Positions 24,702-32,615 are shown, counted from the first letter of the stretch. The stretch: 64,000 nt of DNA from Bdellovibrionales bacterium (GCA_016716765.1 JADJVA010000006.1:248001-312000); one strand, 5' to 3'. Made by a program: numbers and translations. The notes: generated from the sequence alone by a model not told the origin.

Positions 24702-25592
24702 TCATGGACGTGAAATCTTAACGGTCCAGTTGGGACCTGATTCAGCACCTCTCAGTTTCGCAAAATTACCCTGATTGATCGCTATCGCCAGATCCAACAT
24801 ACTATTTAGATAGATGAGATCTTCTCCTCGTGGGACATCTGTAAAGGTTTTTACATAGGGAATGATCCTGTTGTAAGCTATTTGATCACGATTGAATAGC
24901 TGCACTCGATATTGTTCGCCCACTTTCATTTGTAGCCTTTTCGTCATATCCAAAGAAATATTTGTCCAAAGATTCCCGTACTGGGGGTCAGTTACAGGAA
25001 TGTTTCCAATCAGCGTACCCTCCTCCAATTTTGCCTTTGAAAACTCAAGTATTATTGGAGAGGCTTTATGCTCTGGACCGATCTCGGCGAAGGATTTTTT
25101 TCCCGAAGCGAGCAAGGCCCCGACGTTGGCGTACAAGTCTCTGCCGAAAAAAGTGTTGCTGTGTTCAGAGCCCTTCATCCGATACTTTTTTTCGTCGATG
25201 ATCCGAATGGATTCTATTCCGATCCGGTCAATCAAATGAGTCAAGGTGCCATTGTCTGGAGTGACGACCAAGTGGCCAGATTTCAGTTTTGCGACAAGAT
25301 TGCGCCTTTCTGAGCCAACTCCTGGGTCGACCACGCTGACAAACACGGTGGATGGCCGCCAATAGGGGACGGTTTGCATGAGGCGGTACGAAGCTTCCCA
25401 GATGTTAAAAGGTGGTATCTCGTGCGTGAGATCGGAAACCAAAACTGTGGAATCAACACTGTTAATAACGCCCTTTGTCGAGCTCACGGCTCCATCTTTT
25501 AGCCCGAAGTCAGTTTGCAGAACGAGAACTCCTCTGCCCCAGGCAGAAACGGAGAGGAAGAGAAGGAGACTGAGGCAAAGCAGGTAGTTCAT
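24702..25592 (-). CDS. Exported SAM hydrolase/halogenase-fold protein
   Basis: A 296-residue member of the S-adenosyl-L-methionine hydrolase family (DUF62/SAM hydroxide adenosyltransferase): VLQTDFGLKDGAV, FVSVVDPGVGSERR, VTPDNGTLTHL and NTFFGRDLYA. These split SAM with water, or in rare cases halide, to adenosine and methionine. Most known members are cytoplasmic, but this one begins with a clear signal peptide (YLLCLSLLLFLSVSAWG), so it should act in the periplasm. ATG 25592 was chosen because GGGAG lies eight bases upstream. Substrate and reason for export are unknown. Confidence 0.88.
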   Translation of the reverse strand: MNYLLCLSLLLFLSVSAWGRGVLVLQTDFGLKDGAVSSTKGVINSVDSTVLVSDLTHEIPPFNIWEASYRLMQTVPYWRPSTVFVSVVDPGVGSERRNLVAKLKSGHLVVTPDNGTLTHLIDRIGIESIRIIDEKKYRMKGSEHSNTFFGRDLYANVGALLASGKKSFAEIGPEHKASPIILEFSKAKLEEGTLIGNIPVTDPQYGNLWTNISLDMTKRLQMKVGEQYRVQLFNRDQIAYNRIIPYVKTFTDVPRGEDLIYLNSMLDLAIAINQGNFAKLRGAESGPNWTVKISRP

Positions 25593-25780
25593 AGAAAAAA
25601 CTCCCAAAATGATCCCTATTTGCTACCAGCGATCTTTGGCGAACACAAGGGAAGCTTGGACTGAGAATTCGCTCCTAATTCTGGTTGGCGTCATAATGAT
25701 TTAGTACATTGTAACGAAGTGTATTTGGTAATAAGGAGGAAATTTAAGCCTGGGTGAGACCAGCCAGAAGGGGGAGCAAA

Positions 25781-26269
25781 GTGCCGTCATTTGATGTGAT
25801 ATCCGAGATAAATCTTCAGGAAGTTGAAAATGCGTTCAATCAGGCTCAAAAGGAAATTAAGTCTCGCTACGATTTTAAGGATTCCAAGGCCACGATGGCC
25901 TGGGACAAGAAGGAAATCAGTTTAGAGGCAGAAGATGATTACAAACTGGGAGCCATGAAGGACGTCTTGCAAAGCAAGGCTCATCGTCGCGGAGTTGATT
26001 TACGTGCCTTAAAGTTTAGTGACCCTGAAAAGATCGGGGGCATGATGTTGAAGCAGAAAGTGACTTTTGTTCAGGGGATAGAGAAGGAAACTGCAAAGAA
26101 AATTACCAAGATCCTGAAGGACTCAAAACTAAAGGTTCAGGCTCAAATTGTAGACGAGAAAGTTCGGGTAACATCAAAAAGTATTGATACCTTGCAGGAA
26201 TGCATGCAGTTCCTGAAGAAAGACAAGTCACTTGATATACCGCTGCAATTCGAAAATATGCGTTCTTAG
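25781..26269 (+). CDS. yajQ: YajQ family nucleotide-binding protein
   Basis: A 162-residue protein that matches YajQ/UPF0234 along its length: start MPSFDVISEIN (GTG read as Met), KSRYDFKDSK, and the second half ending DIPLQFENMR. YajQ proteins have two RNA-recognition-like folds and in Xanthomonas and others bind cyclic di-GMP. GTG 25781 was chosen because the family begins Pro-Ser-Phe-Asp and GGGGAG lies just upstream; a GTG at 25754, 12 bases after AAGGAGG, would add nine residues. It heads a same-strand cluster with a CBS protein, kinase and phosphatase. Confidence 0.92.
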   Translation: MPSFDVISEINLQEVENAFNQAQKEIKSRYDFKDSKATMAWDKKEISLEAEDDYKLGAMKDVLQSKAHRRGVDLRALKFSDPEKIGGMMLKQKVTFVQGIEKETAKKITKILKDSKLKVQAQIVDEKVRVTSKSIDTLQECMQFLKKDKSLDIPLQFENMRS

Positions 26270-26369
26270 AAATCAAGTTGGCGAGTTTAAGCAAGATTTT
26301 GGCTCTGCGGACGTCTGGTATTCTGAAGCCGGATCTGGCGCTTGACTTCATTTTCTCGCACAATGGGAC

Positions 26370-26798
26370 ATGGTAAAATCAGCTTACAATAGTCTGCACG
26401 CAGTCGCAGATCGGAAGAAAATATCTGAAAAGCCGGTGCGCGACTTTATGTCGCGGAGAGTGCTTAGCATTGTTTCTGGGACAAAGATCTACTTTGCAGT
26501 CAAAATGCTCCAAACTCATGGCATCAGTGGTGCTCCCGTGGTGGATGCATCAGGGAGTCTGATCGGGATCGTATCCGATTATGATCTTCTCTTGCAGGCG
26601 GCAACCCGAGATGTTGCCGATCCTTTGGAGTATAATAAAGATGTTTTGTCAGTGAGAGAGGAAACTCCCTTGAGAGACATTATTATAATTCTTTACAAAA
26701 AAAAATTCCGACGATTACCAGTTGTGGATTCAACCAACAAAGTTGTTGGAATCGTCTCGCGGGTTGATGTTTTGATGGAGCTGTTGGAACTTCCTTGA
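26370..26798 (+). CDS. Tandem CBS domain protein
   Basis: A 142-residue protein consisting of one pair of CBS domains. CBS1 is VRDFMSRRVLSIVSG to GSLIGIVSDYDLLLQA (residues 22-76). CBS2 is DVLSVREETPLRDI to KVVGIVSRVDVLMEL (90-140). Such standalone pairs bind adenine nucleotides or SAM and act as energy or metabolite sensors for a partner. It lies 100 bases after yajQ and 60 before the next gene, all on the plus strand. Confidence 0.9.
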   Translation: MVKSAYNSLHAVADRKKISEKPVRDFMSRRVLSIVSGTKIYFAVKMLQTHGISGAPVVDASGSLIGIVSDYDLLLQAATRDVADPLEYNKDVLSVREETPLRDIIIILYKKKFRRLPVVDSTNKVVGIVSRVDVLMELLELP

Positions 26799-26858
26799 GG
26801 ATATTTGAGGTGACAGCGCAAGCTGGACCAAGGGCCAATTTGTGGGAAGAAATGAAAT

Positions 26859-27245
26859 ATGGAGGCTGGCGAATCTTTACGAGACTTGGGAGCTCATGAC
26901 AGGACAGATACTCAGGTGTATGCTCGTATCGAGTTTGAAACCTGGGTAAAAAGTCTTCCACGTTTCTCAAAAGAAGAGGGTCATATGCGTTGGTATCAGG
27001 AGTCTAGAGTCATATCTGGTGTTATTCAGATTAAAGATCGTGGTTCCGAACTGGCATTGATCAATCAAGACGAAGGGCGTTTTGAAATAATCAATACAGA
27101 ACACAGCAGAGGAATCGAAAAAAATTGCGGTGAGGAGATCTTTATTGAGGGTCGAGTTAAGGCCGCTGCATCGGGAACGCGTTATCTCTGGGTAAATCGT
27201 TGGTGGCAGCAAAACAGATACCCTGTTGCCAAAAAGATCAGCTGA
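26859..27245 (+). CDS. Conserved-looking small protein of unknown function
   Basis: A 128-residue cytoplasmic protein between the CBS and kinase genes. It contains an OB- or SH3-like beta region (SRVISGVIQIKDRGSELALI, GEEIFIEGRVKAA) and ends WVNRWWQQNRYPVAKK. GGAAGA lies about eight bases before ATG 26859. The stop is one base before the kinase start, so the two are co-transcribed. No family is recognised. Confidence 0.6.
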   Translation: MEAGESLRDLGAHDRTDTQVYARIEFETWVKSLPRFSKEEGHMRWYQESRVISGVIQIKDRGSELALINQDEGRFEIINTEHSRGIEKNCGEEIFIEGRVKAAASGTRYLWVNRWWQQNRYPVAKKIS

Positions 27246-27246
27246 A

Positions 27247-27987
27247 ATGCCGGCTGCTCGGAGGATGGCGCGATCCATCGAGACCTTTGATTTTCCAGAG
27301 GGATTTATTCTTTCGCGTAAATATCGTGTGATACGCAAGGTTGGAGAGGGCTGGGAGGGAGAAGTCTATATAGTCGAAGAGCTTTTTACGAATATCGAAA
27401 GAGCCGCGAAGATCTTTTTTCCGCATCGCAATCAAAACAATCGCACCGCCAAATTTTATGCTAAAAAGCTTCATAAACTCAGAACTTGTTCTGTTCTTGT
27501 TCAGTATTTGACTCAAGAGCGTATTTACTATCGGGGGCATGAAATTACGTATTTGATCTCAGAGTTTGTGGAGGGCAAGACCCTAGATAGCTTTTTGGAA
27601 ACCTTTCCTGGAAAAAGAATGAGTCCTTTTCAGGCTGTCCATTTGCTCTACGCCTTGGCTCGCGGGCTTGAAGAGGTGCATCGCTTGAAGGAATATCACG
27701 GCGATTTGCACTATGAAAATATAATGGTGCAGCGTTACGGATTGGCTTTTGAATTAAAGGTATTCGATATGTTTCGTTGGGGTTCTGCTTCCCCAGAAAA
27801 TATTCGTGACGATGTTTGCAATCTCATTCGCATTTTTTATGATTGTTTAGGGGGGAGCCGATTTTACCCCCGCCAGCCAGAGGTAGTTAAAGATATCTGT
27901 TGTGGATTGAAGCGTTCACTTATTTTAAAGAAGTTTCGAAATGCAGGGGAACTGAGGCTCTATCTGGAGAAAATGAATTGGAATTGA
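27247..27987 (+). CDS. Serine/threonine protein kinase-like protein
   Basis: A 246-residue single-domain kinase. The glycine loop is KVGEGWEGEVYIVE (32-45), the ATP lysine is Lys55 in RAAKIFF, the catalytic loop is YHGDLHYENIMV (Asp153, Asn158), and the metal Asp is in VFDMF (Asp174, DMF instead of DFG). It lacks a membrane segment or extra domains and the C-lobe is short. The family phosphorylates Ser/Thr on proteins or small molecules. ATG 27247 lies one base after the preceding stop; GTG or TTG alternatives are worse. It overlaps the PP2C gene by ten bases, so the two form a kinase-phosphatase pair. Confidence 0.85.
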   Translation: MPAARRMARSIETFDFPEGFILSRKYRVIRKVGEGWEGEVYIVEELFTNIERAAKIFFPHRNQNNRTAKFYAKKLHKLRTCSVLVQYLTQERIYYRGHEITYLISEFVEGKTLDSFLETFPGKRMSPFQAVHLLYALARGLEEVHRLKEYHGDLHYENIMVQRYGLAFELKVFDMFRWGSASPENIRDDVCNLIRIFYDCLGGSRFYPRQPEVVKDICCGLKRSLILKKFRNAGELRLYLEKMNWN

Positions 27988-28787
27988 GAGGTCGGCAATT
28001 TTACAATCAGCATCTTGACGACATAGCAATTTTCTCAAAAGATTGGCTTGAAGCTGTTATTTCTACAACCATGTGCCCCGTGAACAAATTGGAAAATGAG
28101 GACTCTTGTTTTGTCATTGAAAATGGGGAGTTTTCCTGCGTGGCAGTTGCCGACGGACTGGGGGGCCACAAGGGTGGAGGGCTAGCCTCGCGTCTAGCTA
28201 TATCCATCCTAAATGAAACGCTAAATATCTACGAGGCGTCTCCACAGTCGGAACGATTGCCAATAAGAGAAGTGATCTTGGATGCAATTAACCAATCCCA
28301 CGTTGAGATTCAAGCTCTTGGGATTGGGGCCGGTACAACTTTAACCATGGCGATTTTGACTCGTAAGACCGTGCGTTTTTTTAATGTGGGAGATTCTTGT
28401 TCCATGTTGATCGGCGGCATGGGAACTCTAAAGTTTAAGAATATCGAACAGTCTCCAGTTGGTTATGGCTTAGAGGGTGGATTCCTGACTGAAGATCAGG
28501 TCGTTGGTCATGCAGCTTCGGGAATTGTTTTAAATGCCCTAGGGCTTAGCCCCTTGCGGATAGAAGTAAGTCAGGAATTTGAATTGGCGCGACGGGATAG
28601 CATCTTGCTTTCCTCAGATGGACTTACGGACAATCTGGCTTATTCTCGAATAGGTGAGATCGTAGGGCGGGGGACCATTTTGGAGAAGATCAGAAGGTTA
28701 AAACAGGAGGCTACTGAGCAAATGGGAAAGGAAAAAGGAAAGCCCGACGATTTAACGATGATTTTGCTGAAGGTCCGCGACATCTAG
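27978..28787 (+). CDS. PP2C-type protein phosphatase
   Basis: A 269-residue PPM/PP2C phosphatase that removes phosphate from Ser/Thr. Metal-binding and family motifs are NEDSCFV (about 40-46), VAVADGLGGHKGG (56-67), GAGTTLTMAIL, FFNVGDSC, LLSSDGLTDNL and KPDDLTMIL. The full set of acidic metal ligands is present. The start is probably TTG 27978, with GGAG eight bases upstream and the frame overlapping the kinase by ten bases; the frame is open to 27900. The coupled kinase is its natural opponent. A hairpin follows about 90 bases downstream. Confidence 0.88.
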   Translation: MELRGRQFYNQHLDDIAIFSKDWLEAVISTTMCPVNKLENEDSCFVIENGEFSCVAVADGLGGHKGGGLASRLAISILNETLNIYEASPQSERLPIREVILDAINQSHVEIQALGIGAGTTLTMAILTRKTVRFFNVGDSCSMLIGGMGTLKFKNIEQSPVGYGLEGGFLTEDQVVGHAASGIVLNALGLSPLRIEVSQEFELARRDSILLSSDGLTDNLAYSRIGEIVGRGTILEKIRRLKQEATEQMGKEKGKPDDLTMILLKVRDI

Positions 28788-28879
28788 CTACAATACTTAT
28801 GTCGCATTGAGCGAAGCTCCCCATTTATTCAGAGACTGGTGTTTATTCGCATGCCACAATTGCTTTCAGTTAATCAATC

Positions 28880-28908
28880 GACGAACGAACGAGACGTGTT
28901 CGTTCGTC
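28880..28908. promoter_or_regulatory. 11-base stem hairpin of GAAC repeats
   Basis: GACGAACGAAC, loop GAGACGT, GTTCGTTCGTC: a perfect 11-base stem starting 93 bases after the PP2C stop and ending 39 bases before the start of the next gene. No T-run follows, so it could end the PP2C transcript with help or control the Lys-rich gene. Confidence 0.5.
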
Positions 28909-28946
28909 AAATAGAACAAATTTAACCCATGAAAGGGGAGGACTTC

Positions 28947-29240
28947 GTGACACTTTTAAAATTTATGATTGCAGCACTGATTTCAGTATCTGTGGCGTCT
29001 CTAGGTTGGGCTCAGGAAGGCGGAGGTGAAGACTGGAATGCCGGAGAAACGACGGAAGCACCTACCGGAGATGGTGGTGCGGCAACAGCGCCCCCAGGCG
29101 GTGGCAGCGGGGCCTCCGAACCAGAAAAGCCTAAAATGAAAGAAGTGAAAGAAAAGAAAGAAAAGAAGGAAAAGAAACACAAGAAGGAAAAAAAGGCAAA
29201 AAAGGAAAAAAAGAAGCATCACAGTGAAGATGCAGGCTGA
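28947..29240 (+). CDS. Small exported protein with a polylysine tail
   Basis: A 97-residue protein. Residues 1-22 are a signal peptide (LLKFMIAALISVSVASLGWA). The middle is Gly/Ala/Pro-rich (GGAATAPPGGGSGASE). The last third is almost only Lys, Glu and His (KEKKEKKEKKHKK type). GTG 28947 is preceded by GGGGAGG at five bases; ATG 28929 is an alternative but would include the ribosome-binding site in the gene. The highly basic exported tail might bind nucleic acid, LPS or peptidoglycan; this is inference. A textbook terminator follows. Confidence 0.7.
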   Translation: MTLLKFMIAALISVSVASLGWAQEGGGEDWNAGETTEAPTGDGGAATAPPGGGSGASEPEKPKMKEVKEKKEKKEKKHKKEKKAKKEKKKHHSEDAG

Positions 29241-29283
29241 TAGTTTGGCTTTGTCAATCGCGACTAAGCCTCCGTTGAAAATT

Positions 29284-29310
29284 AAACCGGGCTCTCTGGC
29301 CCGGTTTTTT
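29284..29310 (+). terminator. Rho-independent terminator
   Basis: ACCGGGC-TCTCTG-GCCCGGT, a perfect seven-base GC-rich stem and six-base loop, is followed directly by TTTTTT. It ends the transcript of the Lys-rich exported protein. Confidence 0.92.
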
Positions 29311-29419
29311 ACTTAGGGAGTGGCTAAAAGCGAAGAGTCTTGCTACACTGGTCTCGTTAAATTTAAAAAAAATGGCTCGATGATCACTTGCTCTTAGTCA
29401 TTTGCCAGAGGGGTTTGTT

Positions 29420-29629
29420 GTGAATGTGAAACGGATCTTGTTTTTTGGTCTGATTCTCCTCATACCTGCATGTCTTGAAAAGAAGAATGAAGCTGAGGTT
29501 GTCGTTGATTCCGTCGTCACAGATGGTCTTCCAAATGTACAAGAGGCCAAGCCGTCGGAGACGATGGCCAAGCCGGACCAAAAGGGTGGTTCCAAGCCAA
29601 GCTCAGAGACGTCTCGATCCAAAAAATGA
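29420..29629 (+). CDS. Small lipoprotein of unknown function
   Basis: A 69-residue lipoprotein: KRILFFGLILLIPAC gives the lipobox with Cys at about 18. The mature part is a polar Lys/Glu/Ser/Pro-rich tail without recognisable domain. GTG 29420 has AGAGGGG six bases upstream; the frame is open to 29402. It lies 13 bases before another small exported protein. Confidence 0.55.
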   Translation: MNVKRILFFGLILLIPACLEKKNEAEVVVDSVVTDGLPNVQEAKPSETMAKPDQKGGSKPSSETSRSKK

Positions 29630-29642
29630 GAGTGAGGTTTTG

Positions 29643-30056
29643 TTGCTCGAATTTATCAAACACTGCCTCATCGGCATTTTGTTTGTTTGTACGGCCTGGG
29701 GTTTTTCTCCACCTGGCTACTCACAGGAAGATCCTGATCTAGGTATATCAAGCGATGAAGCTGAGCCCGTTTTTGAGGAACCTCCTCCGCCACCTGCTGA
29801 TGGGGCTTTTGGTGGGGAGGGAGTGACCCAGAGTGACGATTTCGGTGGAACTCCATTTGGCACGGGAAAGGGAGATCGTTCTGGGGGAAGCGGCTATCAG
29901 GGTGGAGGATTGGGACGAGGCAATAGAAATTCTAGCTCAAGTAACGGAAAAGTTCAGTTCCATCTCGTTAAACCCGGAAATCCAAGGTATGGAACTCGGT
30001 CGTCTGAGAGCAACTCAGTGTCACCGTCTTCTGATTCTCTTTCGTATCCCGAATGA
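29643..30056 (+). CDS. Small exported Gly/Ser/Pro-rich protein
   Basis: A 137-residue exported protein of low complexity. A hydrophobic segment (HCLIGILFVCTAWGF) ends in a plausible cleavage site before Gln-Glu-Asp. The rest has an acidic stretch, a run of five prolines (EEPPPPPADGAFGG), Gly/Ser-rich sequence and a short conserved-looking strand (GKVQFHLVKPGNPRYG). TTG 29643 is the proposed start, five bases after GAGG; the frame is open further upstream through the lipoprotein gene in another frame. No family recognised. Confidence 0.5.
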   Translation: MLEFIKHCLIGILFVCTAWGFSPPGYSQEDPDLGISSDEAEPVFEEPPPPPADGAFGGEGVTQSDDFGGTPFGTGKGDRSGGSGYQGGGLGRGNRNSSSSNGKVQFHLVKPGNPRYGTRSSESNSVSPSSDSLSYPE

Positions 30057-30131
30057 TTTTATCGATGAATCTTTGTTGTCAATTTGTTGGTTTTGTTTGA
30101 TTGGCTGCGTGGAAAACTCTAAGATCGTCCT

Positions 30132-30809
30132 ATGGTGATAAAGGATTCGATTTTCGTAGCTGAAGACTCAAAGAGCAAAAAGGCAGAGCATTCTGAACGC
30201 GATCAGAAACCTATTCTTGGGTGGCGTGAATGGGTGGAGTTATTAGATTTCGGGTCTGCTAAAGTCAAAGCGAAAATTGATACGGGAGCAAAAACATCGG
30301 CCATTCATGCTGAGGACATCGTGGTTTTTAAAAGGAAAGGAAAGCGCCGGGTTCGATTTCGTCTTTATCCATTGCAGCGCAGCCGCGAAGGCGCAGTTTG
30401 GGTAGAGGCCGATTTGTTGGAAAAGCGCAAGGTACGTAGTTCTGTGGGTCACGAAACTCAGCGTCCGGTCGTCTTGGCCCAAGTTGGCTTTGGTGACCGT
30501 CAACTCTCCATTGAATTGTCTTTGATTAATCGCGATATTATGGGTTTTCGGATGTTGATCGGACGTCAAGCCATCAGAAATCTATTTTTAGTGGATCCGG
30601 GAAGATCTTTTCTCATTGGGAAAAAGAAAAAACAGAGAAGAAAAAAGAAAACCTCTGTCTATGTCGAGGTCATCGATCCTATTCGCTGTTTCATGAATAT
30701 CGCGTCCATGCGACCGATGATCCAATTTAAAGAGAAACGTCTTGATCATTTTCATGCGGTTATTCCAAGAATTGGGGCTTCAATCACTTTTACGGAGCCG
30801 CAGTTGTAA
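30132..30809 (+). CDS. rimK: RimB-like retropepsin-fold domain fused to the N terminus of RimK (frame broken)
   Basis: Residues 28-175 form the PF05618 (ATP-dependent zinc protease/RimB-like) domain with the aspartyl-protease signature VKAKIDTGAKTSAIHA (Asp50). From residue about 178 the sequence is the N-terminal domain of RimK: VIDPIRCFMNI, RPMIQFKEKRLDHF and AVIPRIGASITF. The reading frame then runs into a stop at 30807. One extra T in the TTTT run at 30788-30791 would restore YGAAVVRQFEMM and join it to the frame at 30821. So this is the front part of a fusion of RimB-like protease and RimK ligase. RimK adds glutamates to ribosomal protein S6. Confidence 0.82.
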   Translation: MVIKDSIFVAEDSKSKKAEHSERDQKPILGWREWVELLDFGSAKVKAKIDTGAKTSAIHAEDIVVFKRKGKRRVRFRLYPLQRSREGAVWVEADLLEKRKVRSSVGHETQRPVVLAQVGFGDRQLSIELSLINRDIMGFRMLIGRQAIRNLFLVDPGRSFLIGKKKKQRRKKKTSVYVEVIDPIRCFMNIASMRPMIQFKEKRLDHFHAVIPRIGASITFTEPQL

Positions 30810-30820
30810 GGCAATTTGAA

Positions 30821-31465
30821 ATGATGAACACGTATACGGTGAATGGCTCGTTGGGTGTTACAAGAGCGAGAGATACGCTGCGGGTCTTGCAGATGCTTTC
30901 TCGGAAGGGAGTGGGCTTGCCCACTTCCAGCTTTGCTCACTCAACAAAAATGACAAAGGAACTCATCGAGTTGGTTGGAGGTGCTCCACTTGTCATTAAG
31001 CTGCTTTCTGCACCCCAGGGTGGAAGCGTTATCTTTGCGCAAACTGCTAAGGCCGCAGAGAGCGTGATCGATGCTTTTCGTCGGATGGATGCCTATTTTA
31101 TTGTTCAGGAATATATTCCTGAGGCTGAAGGGGCCGATATTCGATGCCTCGTCGTTGGTGGTAAGGTTGTGGCCTCCCTTCGAAGACAAGCAGGTGAGAG
31201 AGGATTTCCTACTGCTCTCAGGCAGTCTGATTTGATTTCGGCTGTAGAGATCACACGTGAGGAAAATGAAACTGCGCTCAGGGCCGCAAAGGTGGTTGGT
31301 TTAGGAGTTGCAGGAGTTGACTTTTTGCGTTCCAAGCGAGGGCCTCTCGTGATTGGTGTGACGCCATCGCCGAGTTTTGTCGGTATTGACAGAATTTGTG
31401 GTGTTAATGTTGCTGACAAAGTCATTCAATACGTCGAGAAAAAAGTGAAATTAAACTCAAATTAG
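30821..31465 (+). CDS. rimK: RimK-type ATP-grasp glutamate ligase, C-terminal part (frame broken)
   Basis: This 214-residue frame is the ATP-grasp body of RimK: RARDTLRVLQMLSRKGVGLP, GGAPLVIKLLSAPQGG (ATP-binding Lys), AYFIVQEYIPEAEGADIRCL, AGERGFPTALRQ and GVDFLRSKRGPLVIGVTPSPSF near the metal-binding end. The usual Val-Asn/Glu-Val-Asn metal residues are seen as IGVTPSPSF, a deviation from the common EVNxSPG, which may affect activity. Its ATG 30821 (MMNTYTVN) falls within conserved RimK sequence and has no ribosome-binding site, so it is not a real start. The missing front part is in the frame 30132-30809. Confidence 0.85.
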   Translation: MMNTYTVNGSLGVTRARDTLRVLQMLSRKGVGLPTSSFAHSTKMTKELIELVGGAPLVIKLLSAPQGGSVIFAQTAKAAESVIDAFRRMDAYFIVQEYIPEAEGADIRCLVVGGKVVASLRRQAGERGFPTALRQSDLISAVEITREENETALRAAKVVGLGVAGVDFLRSKRGPLVIGVTPSPSFVGIDRICGVNVADKVIQYVEKKVKLNSN

Positions 31466-31489
31466 CAAACTGCCTCGAGGTAGAGATTT

Positions 31490-31583
31490 ATGAACAGCGT
31501 GGATTCTCTTTCATATCTCAAAAAAGTCACTGAATTGGCCAAGTGGAAACGACTAGAGTCCCCCCGGAAACTCCCCCGGCACT
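31490..31583 (+). pseudogene. corA: Frameshifted N-terminal part of corA
   Basis: ATG 31490 has a good ribosome-binding site (GAGG about ten bases upstream) and encodes MNSVDSLSYLKKVTELAK and further basic residues, but is out of frame with the CorA body. Removing one C from the CCCCC run at 31573-31577 gives Leu-Pro-Gly-Thr-Leu-Val and continues directly into CorA, whose family commonly has Pro-Gly-Thr-Leu at that position. The body frame itself has a stop (TAG) just upstream and no site for its TTG. I therefore regard 31490-32615 as the complete gene with one indel. Confidence 0.55.
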
Positions 31584-32615
31584 TTGGTTACGGACACCGC
31601 CTTGCCTGCTCCATTTATTTCGCTCCTTTCGTACAACAAAGGAGAAGTTATTGAAAAGGATAATATCAGTCTCAAGGATGCCTTTGCAGAGGTGGGACCA
31701 AAGCGAGTGACCTGGATCGATATTCAAGGGCTGGGAAATGTTGATGTTCTGAAGGAGCTTGGCGATATCATGAATTTGCATCGCCTTGAATTGGAGGACG
31801 TCCTTGATTTTTCACAACGAATCAGGATTCAAACCCACGAGGAGTATTGTTTTTTGATCGGCAAGCATTTGCTCTACAAGTCAGAATTACTGGTTCAACA
31901 GGTGAGTTTGTTTTTTGACTCCAGGACGGTGGTGACTCTGACGCCCGTTGATAGTTCATTTCTTAATCCTGTTCGATTCAGAATTCAGAACGGAATCGGA
32001 CAGATTCGTCGTCAGTCCTCGGAGTATTTGATCTACGCAATAGTGGACACTCTGATAGATAGCTCTTTCCCGGCCATAGATCAAATTGGTGACTTGGTAG
32101 ACACGATGGAACTTGAAGTTTTTGGTCACACGATGCCCGAAGAAGACGTTGCGAGTACAATCAGAGACACTCGATTGTCATTGTCTTATTGCCGAAAATG
32201 GATTTTGCCGATGAAAGATGTTCTTAAAAATATTCTCGAGGGCCAAAACGAGTTTGTAGGAAAGGACACTCGAGTCTATTTTTCCGATTGCATGGATCAT
32301 GTGCTGACGCAGTTGGAAACCTTGAATGCCCTAAGAGATGAAACGGCAGATTTGATGAATCTTCATCTTTCTGTTTTGAGTCAGAAAATGAATGAGATCA
32401 TGAAGGTGTTAACAATTATATCCACGATCTTTATTCCTCTTGGTTTTATCGCCGGGTGCTACGGAATGAACTTTAACCCTTCGGCCTCCGAGTTTAACAT
32501 GCCAGAGCTCAATTGGCCCTACGGGTACCCCACGGCGATTGGGTTGATGGTTTTCGTTGCCACCTTGCTCATAGGATATTTTTTTCGAAAGAAGTGGATT
32601 CGGTTTCGAATTTGA
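31584..32615 (+). CDS. corA: CorA family divalent cation transporter
   Basis: A CorA-type magnesium/cobalt channel: about 343 residues with a large cytoplasmic domain (TWIDIQGLGNVDVLKELG, QVSLFFDSRTVVTLTP), a long stalk helix (ETLNALRDETADLMNLHLSVLSQK region) and two C-terminal membrane helices. The first membrane helix ends in the signature Tyr-Gly-Met-Asn-Phe and the second is GLMVFVATLLIGYFF. CorA works as a pentamer in the inner membrane. TTG 31584 is the first possible start in this frame; the true start is probably ATG 31490 (see the adjoining entry). Its last 207 bases overlap a minus-strand methyltransferase frame. Confidence 0.9.
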   Translation: MVTDTALPAPFISLLSYNKGEVIEKDNISLKDAFAEVGPKRVTWIDIQGLGNVDVLKELGDIMNLHRLELEDVLDFSQRIRIQTHEEYCFLIGKHLLYKSELLVQQVSLFFDSRTVVTLTPVDSSFLNPVRFRIQNGIGQIRRQSSEYLIYAIVDTLIDSSFPAIDQIGDLVDTMELEVFGHTMPEEDVASTIRDTRLSLSYCRKWILPMKDVLKNILEGQNEFVGKDTRVYFSDCMDHVLTQLETLNALRDETADLMNLHLSVLSQKMNEIMKVLTIISTIFIPLGFIAGCYGMNFNPSASEFNMPELNWPYGYPTAIGLMVFVATLLIGYFFRKKWIRFRI

